Assembly: GCA_020721005.1 (NCBI GenBank)
Contig: DYNP01000011.1
Coordinates: forward strand, 56,337-120,336
From: Thiomargarita sp.
Lineage (GTDB): Bacteria; Pseudomonadota; Gammaproteobacteria; Beggiatoales; Beggiatoaceae
Direction: 5' to 3'
DNA: 64,000 nucleotides
In this document: piece by piece, positions 30,118 to 39,794 of the stretch
Layout of the letters: each line of letters opens with the position of its first letter
Position numbering within the stretch: the first letter of the stretch is position 1
Position numbers and translations under genes: made by a program
Notes under the pieces: generated by a model
Database searches by the model: none
Seen by the model: only the letters and a program-made list of their open reading frames with translations
What the model was told of the DNA's origin: nothing

Positions 30118-30993
30118 ATGTTTCAAGGCAGTATCGTGGCATTGGTCACCCCAATGTTGGAAGATGGCAGTTTAGATGAAGTATCATTGCGCCAACTGGT
30201 CGATTATCACATCGCGCAACAAACCGACGGTATCGTAGCCGTAGGTACTACTGGAGAGTCAGCTACTCTCAATCACGATGAACACTGTGAAGTTATCCGT
30301 ATTGTCGTAGAGCAAGCCGCAGGTCGCGTGCCAGTGATTGGAGGTACTGGTTCCAATTCCACTGCAGAGGCCATAGAGTATACCCGTTGTGCCCAAAAAA
30401 TAGGCGCAGACGCCTGTTTACTCGTCACTCCCTACTATAATAAACCCACTCAAGAAGGTCTCTATCGGCACTACAAAGCCATTGCCGAAGCAGTAGACAT
30501 TCCCCAATTTCTCTACAACGTTCCCGGCCGAACGGGTTGCGACTTGCTCCCTGAGACCGTAAAACGGTTGGTCCACATCGACAATATTGTTGGCATCAAA
30601 GAAGCCGTGGGTGACCTCAAACGTATCCATGCCCTTATTGAATTGGCCAGCGACCAATTTGTTATTTTCAGCGGAGATGATGCCACCGCCATGGAGCTGA
30701 TCTTAGCCGGTGGCAAAGGCACCATCTCTGTCACTGCCAACGTTGCCCCCCAAGCCATGCACCAAATGTGTCAACTGGCCTTACAAGGAAATCGGGCAGG
30801 TGCAGAAGCCATCAATCAACGTCTGATGGGACTTCACAAAAACTTATTCATTGAACCCAATCCCATTCCAGTCAAATGGGCAGTTCACACTCAGGGACTT
30901 ATTCCTTCTGGCATTCGACTTCCTTTAACCCCTTTATCCAGTATATATTACTCCACCGTTAAACAAGCCATGAAAGAAGCGGGAGTCATTTAA
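30118..30993 (+). CDS. dapA: 4-hydroxy-tetrahydrodipicolinate synthase
   Basis: Condenses pyruvate with aspartate semialdehyde in the lysine and diaminopimelate pathway. 291 residues from MFQGSIVALVTPM, with GTTGESATL, YNVPGRTGCDLLP (catalytic Tyr and carboxylate-binding Arg) and Schiff-base Lys in VGIKEAVGDL. I start at the ATG preceded by GGAG; the frame continues upstream without signal. It heads the dapA-lipoprotein-bamC-yggU-adk cluster, and dapA-bamC adjacency is conserved in gammaproteobacteria. Confidence 0.97.
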   Translation: MFQGSIVALVTPMLEDGSLDEVSLRQLVDYHIAQQTDGIVAVGTTGESATLNHDEHCEVIRIVVEQAAGRVPVIGGTGSNSTAEAIEYTRCAQKIGADACLLVTPYYNKPTQEGLYRHYKAIAEAVDIPQFLYNVPGRTGCDLLPETVKRLVHIDNIVGIKEAVGDLKRIHALIELASDQFVIFSGDDATAMELILAGGKGTISVTANVAPQAMHQMCQLALQGNRAGAEAINQRLMGLHKNLFIEPNPIPVKWAVHTQGLIPSGIRLPLTPLSSIYYSTVKQAMKEAGVI

Positions 30994-31017
30994 CATTTCC
31001 AACTGACTGGTGAGCCC

Positions 31018-31191
31018 ATGCCTTCTCTCAAAATTATTATTAGCCTTGCACTGATATTACAACTGATCACAGGATGTGGAATAGCCACCCGTTTCCTAGA
31101 CCAAACCTGGGTTGACAAGAGAACCGTTTATCCTAAACCGCACCCCTTGCCCCCATTAGAGATTCCCCCTGAATTGGGCACCTCCAATTGA
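31018..31191 (+). CDS. 57-residue lipoprotein resembling only the BamC N-terminal tail
   Basis: A short gene between dapA and bamC. MPSLKIIISLALILQLITGC is a lipoprotein signal with lipobox ITGC. The mature part is ~38 residues and contains YPKPHPLPPLEIPPEL, nearly the same as NDTLPPLELPPTL in the neighbouring BamC. In BamC this unstructured segment binds BamD. GGTGAG precedes the ATG, 24 bases after the dapA stop. Signal, spacing and the shared motif argue that it is real; a role at the BAM complex is inference. Confidence 0.75.
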   Translation: MPSLKIIISLALILQLITGCGIATRFLDQTWVDKRTVYPKPHPLPPLEIPPELGTSN

Positions 31192-31439
31192 GCTATAACA
31201 AGTTTCACCCCTGCTCCGCCCAATTTCTGGTTCCAATTCTCCCAGCCAGCTATTCCCCAATCTTCCTTGGCAGAAACTTAAACCAGTCAGTTTCCTTGAA
31301 AACTGACTCGTTTTATTCCAAACTCATTTTAAACACCTTCGTTTGCAAACTCGTCAGATTTTAAAAACCTGGCAGACTTTACGATTAAATGCCCACCCCA
31401 TTCTTTACCAAACGACTCCATAAACGAGATCACAAAACC

Positions 31440-32150
31440 ATGTTGAAATTACCCCACCTGTTGCTATTTAGCCTAGTCACCGGATCAATACTCATGGGAT
31501 GTGCCACACAATCAATCAGTTACCCTCCCAATTATCGAAAAAATGACACACTTCCCCCCTTAGAACTGCCCCCCACACTCTCTCCCACCAAAGCTGAAGA
31601 ACAACTGGTCATTCCCCAAGTCGCCTCCTCAAAAAATACCACAGAATCAGTACCTTCCTCTGGCAATTCCAAACTGTTGCCTACTTTCAAACACGTTAAA
31701 ATCCAACAACAAGCCAACTCCCGAACACTACTTATTACCAGTCCTGTGGAACAACTCTGGCCAAAAATTCAAGAATTCTGGAAAACTCAAGGCTTTACTT
31801 TCAGCGTGATCGATGCTGAAACCGGTATTTTAGAAACGGATTGGCAAGAAAATCGGCCAGTAATTCCAGAAGGGGGATTGCGTGGCCTCATTGGCAAAGT
31901 ACTCAACAATGCCCATTCTGCCTCCACCCGCGACAAATTCCGAACTCGATTGGCCCGTGGCTCTCAACCAGACACCACTGAATTATATTTAACCCACAAA
32001 GGCATGGAAGAAGTCTCTCAACACGACAGTTTCGTATGGCAATCCCGTCCCACTGACCCAGAATTGGAAATGGAATTTCTGAACCGACTCATGACATTCC
32101 TTGGAAATACTCTGTCTTCACTGACTCCCAATTCCCACTTAACCAACTGA
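31440..32150 (+). CDS. bamC: Outer membrane assembly lipoprotein BamC
   Basis: Accessory lipoprotein of the BAM complex. 236 residues from MLKLPHLLLFSLVTGSILMGC, with lipobox LMGC, a Pro-rich BamD-binding tail, then two helix-grip domains (LLITSPVEQLWPKIQEFWKT, ILETDWQENRPVIPEG; FRTRLARG, TELYLTHKGMEEV). It is shorter than the enterobacterial protein (about 340), suggesting a reduced second domain. An upstream in-frame ATG at 31389 would spoil the lipoprotein signal. It lies 248 bases after the small paralogous lipoprotein. Confidence 0.9.
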   Translation: MLKLPHLLLFSLVTGSILMGCATQSISYPPNYRKNDTLPPLELPPTLSPTKAEEQLVIPQVASSKNTTESVPSSGNSKLLPTFKHVKIQQQANSRTLLITSPVEQLWPKIQEFWKTQGFTFSVIDAETGILETDWQENRPVIPEGGLRGLIGKVLNNAHSASTRDKFRTRLARGSQPDTTELYLTHKGMEEVSQHDSFVWQSRPTDPELEMEFLNRLMTFLGNTLSSLTPNSHLTN

Positions 32151-32154
32151 ATTT

Positions 32155-33193
<1,039 letters not shown>

Positions 33194-33241
33194 CCAAACT
33201 TAACGATTAAAAACTTTGAATAAGTGGTAGTGATCAGACTT

Positions 33242-33299
33242 CCTCATTCCCTTTCTTAAAAATTCTGGGTAAACCAATGATTTAAGATTGGGAATGAGG
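33242..33299. repeat. Small inverted repeat downstream of adk
   Basis: CCTCATTCCC (33242-33251) faces GGGAATGAGG (33290-33299) across 38 bases. It may serve as a terminator-like structure or a miniature repeat. The 273-base gap to mltF holds no gene I can support. Confidence 0.4.
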
Positions 33300-33466
33300 G
33301 GAAAATTGAGGACAGCAAAATTCCCTTTTGTTCGATCTTCAAACAGGTAGATAGATAAATACACCCAATGACCCTCCCCATCGATTCTCCTAGATTCTTG
33401 AAAAGTATTCCCTCCAACACCCCCTAGGCGAATCATCTGCTCTATTTAAACAAGGAGATGATGTGA

Positions 33467-34885
33467 GTGAAAATTTTGACAACATTACTCTTGGGACTTA
33501 TCACCCTCTTCTACACTCAACAACCTACCATACTGGAACAAATTTTAGCCAACAAGGAATTACGAGCCGTCACCCGTTACAATCCCACCACCTATTACGA
33601 TGGTCCCACTGGAAAAGCGGGTTTGGAATACGATTTACTTAAACGTTTCACCAAAGAATTGGACGTCAAACTGACCCTTGTGGTCGTGGATAATTTTGAA
33701 GCAGTGTTGGAGAACATTATCCAACAAGAAGTGCACCTGGCTGCAGCTGGACTGGCCATTGACGACACCCAAAGACCTTCCATTCGCTTCGGTCCCCCGT
33801 ATCAACACATCAGCCACCAACTCATTTTCCGCAAAGGTGTCCTTCCATTACCCACAAAATTGGCTGAATTCACTCCCAACCACGTTTTAAACATCATCGC
33901 CGCCGGCAACCAAATTTCCCTTGTTCACCAACTCAAAAATCAATATCCTCAACTGGTTTGGCGAATTCTCCCCGACGTTGAACCCGGTGAAATGTTGGAA
34001 CAAATCTGGGAAGGGGAAATCAACTATGCAGTTGTAGATTCCAATGAAATTGCCCAAATTCGCCGTTTTTATCCGGAATTGGAAGTCGCCATGGAATTGC
34101 CCCAACGTCAAAAATTAGCCTGGGCTTTTCCACAAACCACAGACAACAGCCTCTATTTGGCCGTGGTCAAATTCTTCCACAAATTGCGTCGCAAAGGAGA
34201 ACTTGCCCAACTGATAGAACGTTACTATGGGCATATTGACCAAAAAGAACAATTTGATTACGTTAATATTCGAGTATTTCATCGCCACATTGTGGAACGC
34301 TTGCCCAAATACAGGGAACAATTTGAAAAAATAGCCGCCCGTTACCATCTGGATTGGCGCCTTCTGGCTGCACTTGGCTATGAAGAGTCCAAATGGGACC
34401 CAACTGCAGTCTCTATGACTGGAGTTCGTGGACTGATGATGCTGACCCAATCCACGGCTAAGGAAATGGGGGTAACTAACCGCGATGATCCGTTACAAAG
34501 TATTGAGGGAGGAACCCGTTACCTCTTGTCTTTAAAGGACAAAATTGATTCTCATATTCCAGAGCCTGATCGCACTTGGTTTGCACTGGCTGCCTATAAT
34601 GTGGGACTTGGTCACCTAAGAGATGCCATGAAAATTACCGTTTGGCAAGGAGGCAACCCTCATCGATGGGTGGATGTCAAAAAACACCTTCCCAAATTGA
34701 GCGAAGAAATTTGGTATAAAAAAACCCCACATGGTCAAGCCCGTGGTTATGAACCTGTTAAAATGGTAAAAAATGTTCGAAAATTTTATGACATTTTAGT
34801 TCGTTATGATACCAAAACTAAAAAAGATTTACCTAAATATTACCCTCCCAATCCCCCTTATCTTTTCGACCTTCCCCCCTTGTAA
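33467..34885 (+). CDS. mltF: Membrane-bound lytic transglycosylase F
   Basis: Cleaves peptidoglycan to 1,6-anhydromuropeptides. 472 residues starting at GTG, with AAGGAG 9 bases upstream. A short N-terminal hydrophobic segment (ILTTLLLGLITLFY) serves as signal or anchor. Residues ~28-260 are a periplasmic-binding-protein-like domain (LRAVTRYNPTTYYDGP). From ~285 comes the SLT domain with catalytic Glu in ALGYEESKWDPTAVS, then GLMMLTQSTAKEMG and FALAAYNVGLGHL. This domain order defines MltF. Confidence 0.93.
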   Translation: MKILTTLLLGLITLFYTQQPTILEQILANKELRAVTRYNPTTYYDGPTGKAGLEYDLLKRFTKELDVKLTLVVVDNFEAVLENIIQQEVHLAAAGLAIDDTQRPSIRFGPPYQHISHQLIFRKGVLPLPTKLAEFTPNHVLNIIAAGNQISLVHQLKNQYPQLVWRILPDVEPGEMLEQIWEGEINYAVVDSNEIAQIRRFYPELEVAMELPQRQKLAWAFPQTTDNSLYLAVVKFFHKLRRKGELAQLIERYYGHIDQKEQFDYVNIRVFHRHIVERLPKYREQFEKIAARYHLDWRLLAALGYEESKWDPTAVSMTGVRGLMMLTQSTAKEMGVTNRDDPLQSIEGGTRYLLSLKDKIDSHIPEPDRTWFALAAYNVGLGHLRDAMKITVWQGGNPHRWVDVKKHLPKLSEEIWYKKTPHGQARGYEPVKMVKNVRKFYDILVRYDTKTKKDLPKYYPPNPPYLFDLPPL

Positions 34886-34931
34886 AATCAGCATTCACCC
34901 GCTGATTACTACTCACACCTGATTATTAATC

Positions 34932-37172
34932 ATGATTATGATGGTTCGCCTGTTTAGCCACATTTTGGTAGGAATCCTTTTACTTCTCATTCACCCTATT
35001 GCACCCGTTCATTCCCAAGAGCCCTCTCATCCACGACTCAAAGTGGGCCTTGCCCTTTCCGGAGGAGGTGCTCGAGGAATTGCTCATATTGGAGTATTAG
35101 AAGCTCTAGAAGAATTACAAGTTCCCATCGATTACATTGCTGGGACCAGTATGGGCAGCATTGTTGGGGGACTGTATGCCAGCGGTATGAGTATTCAAGA
35201 ATTGCGTAAAGCGGTTGAAGATATGAACTGGGAACATGTTTTACAACTCAAAGCCAATCGAGACCAACTGTCCTATCGGGAAAAACAGAATCAACGTCGT
35301 TACTTTAATTTTGAATTTGGACTCAATGCCCACGGTCAACTCAATGCCCCTTCTGGATTTATTGCCAGTCAAGAATTATTTCTGGAACTCAAAAAATTAA
35401 CTAAAAACTTAACCATAGACGACTTTGGAAAATTACCCATCCCATTTAAAGCCGTGGCCACTGACTTGGCAAATCCCAAAGCTCCTTACCTGTTAGAAAA
35501 GGGGGAATTAGCCTTGGCAATGCGCGCTTCCATGGCAATTCCCTTTGCATTTTCTCCCATTACAATAGAAGGCCATTTATTAGTTGATGGGGGAATTGTC
35601 AACAACATTCCCGTAGATATTGTACGAAACATGGGCGCTGATATTGTCATTGCAGTTGACATTGCCACTCCGGTCTCTAGTCAAATTGACTCTGGCAGTT
35701 CCCTACTGACCGTAGCCAAACAATCCCTAGATATTGCTTTGATTCAAAACGCAATTAGAATTTTAAAGGAAGCAGATATCATTGTGGAACCTGTATTGGG
35801 CGACCTGACCATCACCGATTTTGACAAAAGTGCTGACATGATTCAACGCGGGCGAGAAGCCATTTTCAGTCGACAAGCCGCTTTCAGCCCCTTGCGCATG
35901 AATATTCAAGACTATCGGCGCTATCGCCATCAACAACAACAGCGCCAACCGATATCTCCCCAAACTACCCTAACTCCCCGCTTTATCGAAATTGTCGGGG
36001 AACAGCGCACTTCTCGCTCCACCATTTTGCACCAAGTGGAAAATTTGAAAAATCGAACACTCGTTTTTCCAGAAGAAGTGGAAGAAGCTGTTTACCGAAT
36101 CATGACCCTTAAAGAATTTGAACATGTCAATTACAGTTTAACCCATGATCTTAAGGGACAAAAAGGACTGCTATTCCAAGTTCGCGAAAAATCTTGGGGA
36201 CCCCATTATTTTCAACTGGGTTTAAATGCCTCCACCTCTTTTGACAACAAAATTGAATTCACCCTGTTGGGTCGTTATGAACGACTGAACTTGAATTCTT
36301 TGGGAGGAGAATGGATCAATGAATTGGAAGTGGGAACTGGTTACCTTTTGCGCACTGAATTTTATCAACCCTTGGATTATAATCGTCGTTTTTTTATAGC
36401 CCCTTTTGCTGGTTTTGAACGAGCTTTCCCAGAAATTTTCCGAGAAGGTAAGGGAATTGCAGAATATGATGTACAAAGTCTGCGTGTGGGATTGGAATTG
36501 GGCATGAATTTTTCCAATGTAGCCGAATTACGAGTGGGACTGCAACGTAATGAAGTCGATGCCAACTTGCGAATAGGCGATCAAGAAGTCTTACCCACTG
36601 GGAAAACTCAAGAAAATTTATTAACTTTTAAATGGGGTTATGACAATCTAGATGATCGGATTTTTGCCACTCAGGGACTCAAACTTTCCTTAGAAGGCAA
36701 CGTGTATAAACGAGGCATTGGTTCCGATTTAAACTATCAACAAATCCTGTTATATGGACGGCAATACTATCCAGTCCATGCTCAAATCACCCTATTGGGA
36801 GAAATGACCTTAGCCACCGCTTTTAACTCATCCCCCCCAGAATATCAACGTTTCTCCATCGGTGGATTTGACAGTTTGGCCGGTTATCCAGAAGGAGAAA
36901 TGCGCGGCAAACATGCCTTAGTTATACGAGGAGGAAGCCTATTCCAATCGCCCTATTTACCCTTCTCTAAGACCATAGCCACCCGTTTGGCCACATTGTT
37001 CCATGTTGGTGAGGCTTGGGACTATTATGCCGATTTCAAACTGCCTGACTTGCACTATGGAGGCTCTATGTCCTTGATTTGGGACACTCGTTTTGGAACC
37101 TTACTCATGGGCTTGGGTTATACAGAAGGTGGCAGTTTGCGATATCAACTGTCTTTGGGAAGTGTATTTTAA
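34932..37172 (+). CDS. Patatin-like phospholipase with POTRA and outer-membrane barrel (type Vd)
   Basis: 746 residues. Signal peptide (MVRLFSHILVGILLLLIHPI, ending near VHSQ). Patatin domain with oxyanion motif SGGGARGIAHIG, nucleophile Ser at ~73 in GTSMGS and Asp in LLVDGGIVNN. A single POTRA-like segment (FIEIVGEQRTSRSTILHQV) precedes an Omp85-type barrel ending LSLGSVF with a terminal Phe. This matches PlpD/FplA-type autotransporters, which place the lipase at or beyond the outer membrane. It starts 46 bases after mltF. Confidence 0.92.
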   Translation: MIMMVRLFSHILVGILLLLIHPIAPVHSQEPSHPRLKVGLALSGGGARGIAHIGVLEALEELQVPIDYIAGTSMGSIVGGLYASGMSIQELRKAVEDMNWEHVLQLKANRDQLSYREKQNQRRYFNFEFGLNAHGQLNAPSGFIASQELFLELKKLTKNLTIDDFGKLPIPFKAVATDLANPKAPYLLEKGELALAMRASMAIPFAFSPITIEGHLLVDGGIVNNIPVDIVRNMGADIVIAVDIATPVSSQIDSGSSLLTVAKQSLDIALIQNAIRILKEADIIVEPVLGDLTITDFDKSADMIQRGREAIFSRQAAFSPLRMNIQDYRRYRHQQQQRQPISPQTTLTPRFIEIVGEQRTSRSTILHQVENLKNRTLVFPEEVEEAVYRIMTLKEFEHVNYSLTHDLKGQKGLLFQVREKSWGPHYFQLGLNASTSFDNKIEFTLLGRYERLNLNSLGGEWINELEVGTGYLLRTEFYQPLDYNRRFFIAPFAGFERAFPEIFREGKGIAEYDVQSLRVGLELGMNFSNVAELRVGLQRNEVDANLRIGDQEVLPTGKTQENLLTFKWGYDNLDDRIFATQGLKLSLEGNVYKRGIGSDLNYQQILLYGRQYYPVHAQITLLGEMTLATAFNSSPPEYQRFSIGGFDSLAGYPEGEMRGKHALVIRGGSLFQSPYLPFSKTIATRLATLFHVGEAWDYYADFKLPDLHYGGSMSLIWDTRFGTLLMGLGYTEGGSLRYQLSLGSVF

Positions 37173-37225
37173 TTCCCATATGATCTACGAACGTTCCTTT
37201 AAGATATGTTGGACTGGAAGTCCTT

Positions 37226-37578
37226 GGAGTGGAAGTTTTAGCCGGTTAGCCGTAGGCATCCCCCTACATACACAAATTGCAAGGGCCGACCGCTGGCCGG
37301 CTAAAGCCTCCACTCCAACCTATCTTCTAGAGCCTCCACTCTAACGAGGATTTTCTTTTTATTTTTTCGTATCTCACCTTTATTTACTTTTGCAATCAGC
37401 CGGAGTGGAGGCTTTAGCCGGTTAGCCGTAGGCATCCCCCCACATACACAAATTGCAAGGGCCGACCGCTGGCCGGCTAAAGCCTCCACTCCAATCTATC
37501 TTCTAAAGCCTCCACTCTAACGAGGATTTTCTTTTTATTTTTTCGTATCTCACCTTTATTTACTTTTGTAAGAGGTCT
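37226..37578. repeat. Family A element, tandemly duplicated
   Basis: Two direct units with a period of 176 bases (starting 37226 and 37402), each from GGAGTGG through CCGGCTAAAGCCTCCACTCC and ATTTTTTCGTATCTCACC. The right end (TTTGTAAGAGGTCT) is the same terminus as in the 23047 element; the left terminus is missing. It fills most of the 414-base gap between the phospholipase and tcdA, which holds no gene. Confidence 0.75.
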
Positions 37579-37586
37579 ATTGACCA

Positions 37587-38330
37587 TCAATTCTCTAAAC
37601 TGACCTCTGACAACAAATGTTCGACCACCAAGCCAGCCAACATCAGTCCAAATAAACCAGGCAGATAGGCAATGCTGCCATTCACTGCTCGCGGCCGCCC
37701 ACTGGGACCTTCACCCTCCAAAGGTTGATGAGGCAAAGGCGCCCGCGGCACCTCTTGGGAATAAATGACCGGATAATTAGTTCTCATGCCCATTTTACGC
37801 AGTTGAGCCCGCAATTCCCGGGCTAAGGCACAACCTTGAGTCTGGTTAAGTTGCGTAATTTTGACCTGTCGCACATCCAATCGATTGCCCGCTCCGAGAC
37901 TGGAAGCAACTGGGACTGATTGTTGCAAACAGGCCGCCACCAAGGCCGCTTTACAAGCAATCGAATCGATACAATCCACCACAAAATCAAATTGTCCTTG
38001 CTGTACAAAGTGATAGGCCTGTTCCTTTTGCAAAAATTCATTGTGTATTACCAATTCAATATCGGGATTAATATCCCGCAATCGCTCTGCCATCACCATA
38101 ACCTTAGGCTGTCCCAAAGTCGAATGCAAAGCTGGCAACTGACGATTGAGATTGGAAACACTGACTTTGTCATGGTCCAACAAAGTCAATTTACTCAAGC
38201 CAACGCGGCCCAAAGCCTCTGCCACAAAACTGCCCACTCCCCCAAGACCTGCAATTAACACATGATGTTCGCGCAGGCGGTCCAAAGTGGGTTTACCCAA
38301 CATAATTTCAGTGCGTGCAGTAAAAGTCAT
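37587..38330 (-). CDS. tcdA: tRNA threonylcarbamoyladenosine dehydratase
   Basis: An E1/ThiF-like ATP-dependent enzyme that cyclises t6A37 to ct6A in tRNAs. 247 residues with nucleotide-binding HVLIAGLGGVGSFVAEALGR, LLDHDKVSVSNLNRQ, VVDCIDSIACKAAL, and the TcdA-type KMGMRTNYPVIYSQEVP. The C-terminal hydrophobic segment (YLPGLFGLMLAGLVVEHLL) is usual. The start overlaps the tatD stop by 4 bases. Confidence 0.93.
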   Translation of the reverse strand: MTFTARTEIMLGKPTLDRLREHHVLIAGLGGVGSFVAEALGRVGLSKLTLLDHDKVSVSNLNRQLPALHSTLGQPKVMVMAERLRDINPDIELVIHNEFLQKEQAYHFVQQGQFDFVVDCIDSIACKAALVAACLQQSVPVASSLGAGNRLDVRQVKITQLNQTQGCALARELRAQLRKMGMRTNYPVIYSQEVPRAPLPHQPLEGEGPSGRPRAVNGSIAYLPGLFGLMLAGLVVEHLLSEVSLEN

Positions 38331-39079
38331 AACTTGAACAAATCCCGAGTGTTACGAGTGGCGATAGCCGCAATTTCCAAAGGATCTTGGCCTCGCAACT
38401 CTGCAAAAATTTCTAAAATTTCAACTAAATAAGCAGGCTCATTGCGTTCCCCACGATGGTTGGACAAAGGTTGATCCGGTGCATCAGTCTCCAATAACAA
38501 ACGATCAAGAGGCAATTGCTTGACCAATTCCCGCAATTTATGAGCTCGAGGATAAGTAATCGGTCCCCCAAAACCGAGATAAAATCCCAATTTCAACACC
38601 TGATGAGCTTGCTGTAAACTGCCCGCAAAACTGTGAATAACGCCTTGAATACCCGGCACCTTTCGCAAACAATGGAGCACATCTTCCACCGACCGACGAG
38701 CATGAACAATAACTGGCAATTGGGCATCCCTAGCCAAATACAATTGCGACATAAATAATTGAATTTGTTGTTGTTTATCCAGCTCTTCTATATAATAATC
38801 CAACCCACATTCTCCCACTGCCACAGCCTCTGACAACCAAGTTCCCAATTCGATAAGGTGAGCGGGACGATGTTCAGCAAGATAAATCGGATGTAAACCA
38901 TAAGCGGGATATAATCCGGGGTAATTTTGGCAAATAGTTTGAAGTCGAGACCAGTAACAGGCAGCGATGGCAGGCACCACTTGCGCTGTGACCCCGGCGG
39001 CTGTGGCCCGAGTTAAAACGGCTTCTCGGTCACTTGAAAAACTGTCGTCATCAAAATGAGAATGGCTATCTATCAACAT
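38327..39079 (-). CDS. TatD family metal-dependent hydrolase
   Basis: A TIM-barrel hydrolase of 250 residues. Metal ligands: DSHSHFDDD, Glu in GECGLDYYIEE, His in VIVHARRSVEDV, His in VIHSFAGSLQQA and Asp in LLLETDAPDQPL. TatD-family proteins are 3'-5' exonucleases or D-aminoacyl-tRNA-type hydrolases; I cannot tell which of the YcfH, YjjV or TatD types this is. In operon with tcdA. Confidence 0.92.
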   Translation of the reverse strand: MLIDSHSHFDDDSFSSDREAVLTRATAAGVTAQVVPAIAACYWSRLQTICQNYPGLYPAYGLHPIYLAEHRPAHLIELGTWLSEAVAVGECGLDYYIEELDKQQQIQLFMSQLYLARDAQLPVIVHARRSVEDVLHCLRKVPGIQGVIHSFAGSLQQAHQVLKLGFYLGFGGPITYPRAHKLRELVKQLPLDRLLLETDAPDQPLSNHRGERNEPAYLVEILEIFAELRGQDPLEIAAIATRNTRDLFKL

Positions 39080-39099
39080 GATTAAAAATTACCCTCTTA

Positions 39100-39794
39100 C
39101 CCTCGTTCCCAAGTGTCACTTAGGAATGCAGTCTCGACCGCGTCGCGGTTCGTACAAACAACAGGACACAATCATCACCAAACCCATGAAAACCAAGTCC
39201 CCCACTTTTAACCTATACCATCATTAACTGGATGCCCTCATTTGCGTGACAACAGACACTGATTCCTATCCATTCAGGGGAGAAAACTGATGAATAACTA
39301 ACCGCGGAGCGGTCAAGACTGCATTCCCAAGTGGAACTTGGGAACGAGGGTAAATCGAATTGTGTAGTAAGATACTCGAGCGTTTTTTGCGAAGCGCATC
39401 AGTTGGGTTGAATAAACTGGATACGCTGTTATCTTGCTCAAAGGGCATCTTATTGGACCGAACCCTCGTTCCCAAGTGTCACTTGGGAATGCAGTCTCGA
39501 CCGCGTCGCGGTCCGTACAAACAACAGGACACAATCATCACCAAACCCACGAAAACCAAGTCCCCCACTTTCAACCTATACCATCATTAACTGGATGCCC
39601 TCATTTACGCGACAACAGACACTGATTCCTATTCACCCAGGGGAGAAAATTGATGAATAACTAACCGCGGCGCGGTCAAGACTGCATTCCCAAGTAGCAC
39701 TTGGGAACGAGGGTAAACGAGGGTAAAGCGCATCAGTTGGGTTGAATAAACTGGATACGCTGCTATCTTGCTCAAAGGGTATTTTATTGGACCA
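39100..39794. repeat. Tandem 363-base repeat between tatD and btuB
   Basis: Copy 1 is 39100-39462; copy 2 is 39463-39794 and lacks ~35 bases near its end. Each unit begins CCCTCGTTCCCAAGTG and contains the inverse CACTTGGGAACGAGGG, so the first ~260 bases form a large palindromic element. Fragments of family B (GAAGCGCATC) follow. Copy 2 runs into the btuB 3' end and includes its stop codon. Similar reading frames in the two copies are shadows, not genes. Confidence 0.8.

Noticed and set aside
33200-33436. 78-codon minus-strand frame between adk and mltF
   Set aside because: No Shine-Dalgarno, covers an inverted repeat, and the composition is not convincing.
39266-39625. Several short frames in the tatD-btuB gap
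   Set aside because: They lie wholly in the tandem repeat and recur in both copies with the same repeat-derived wording; no start signals.
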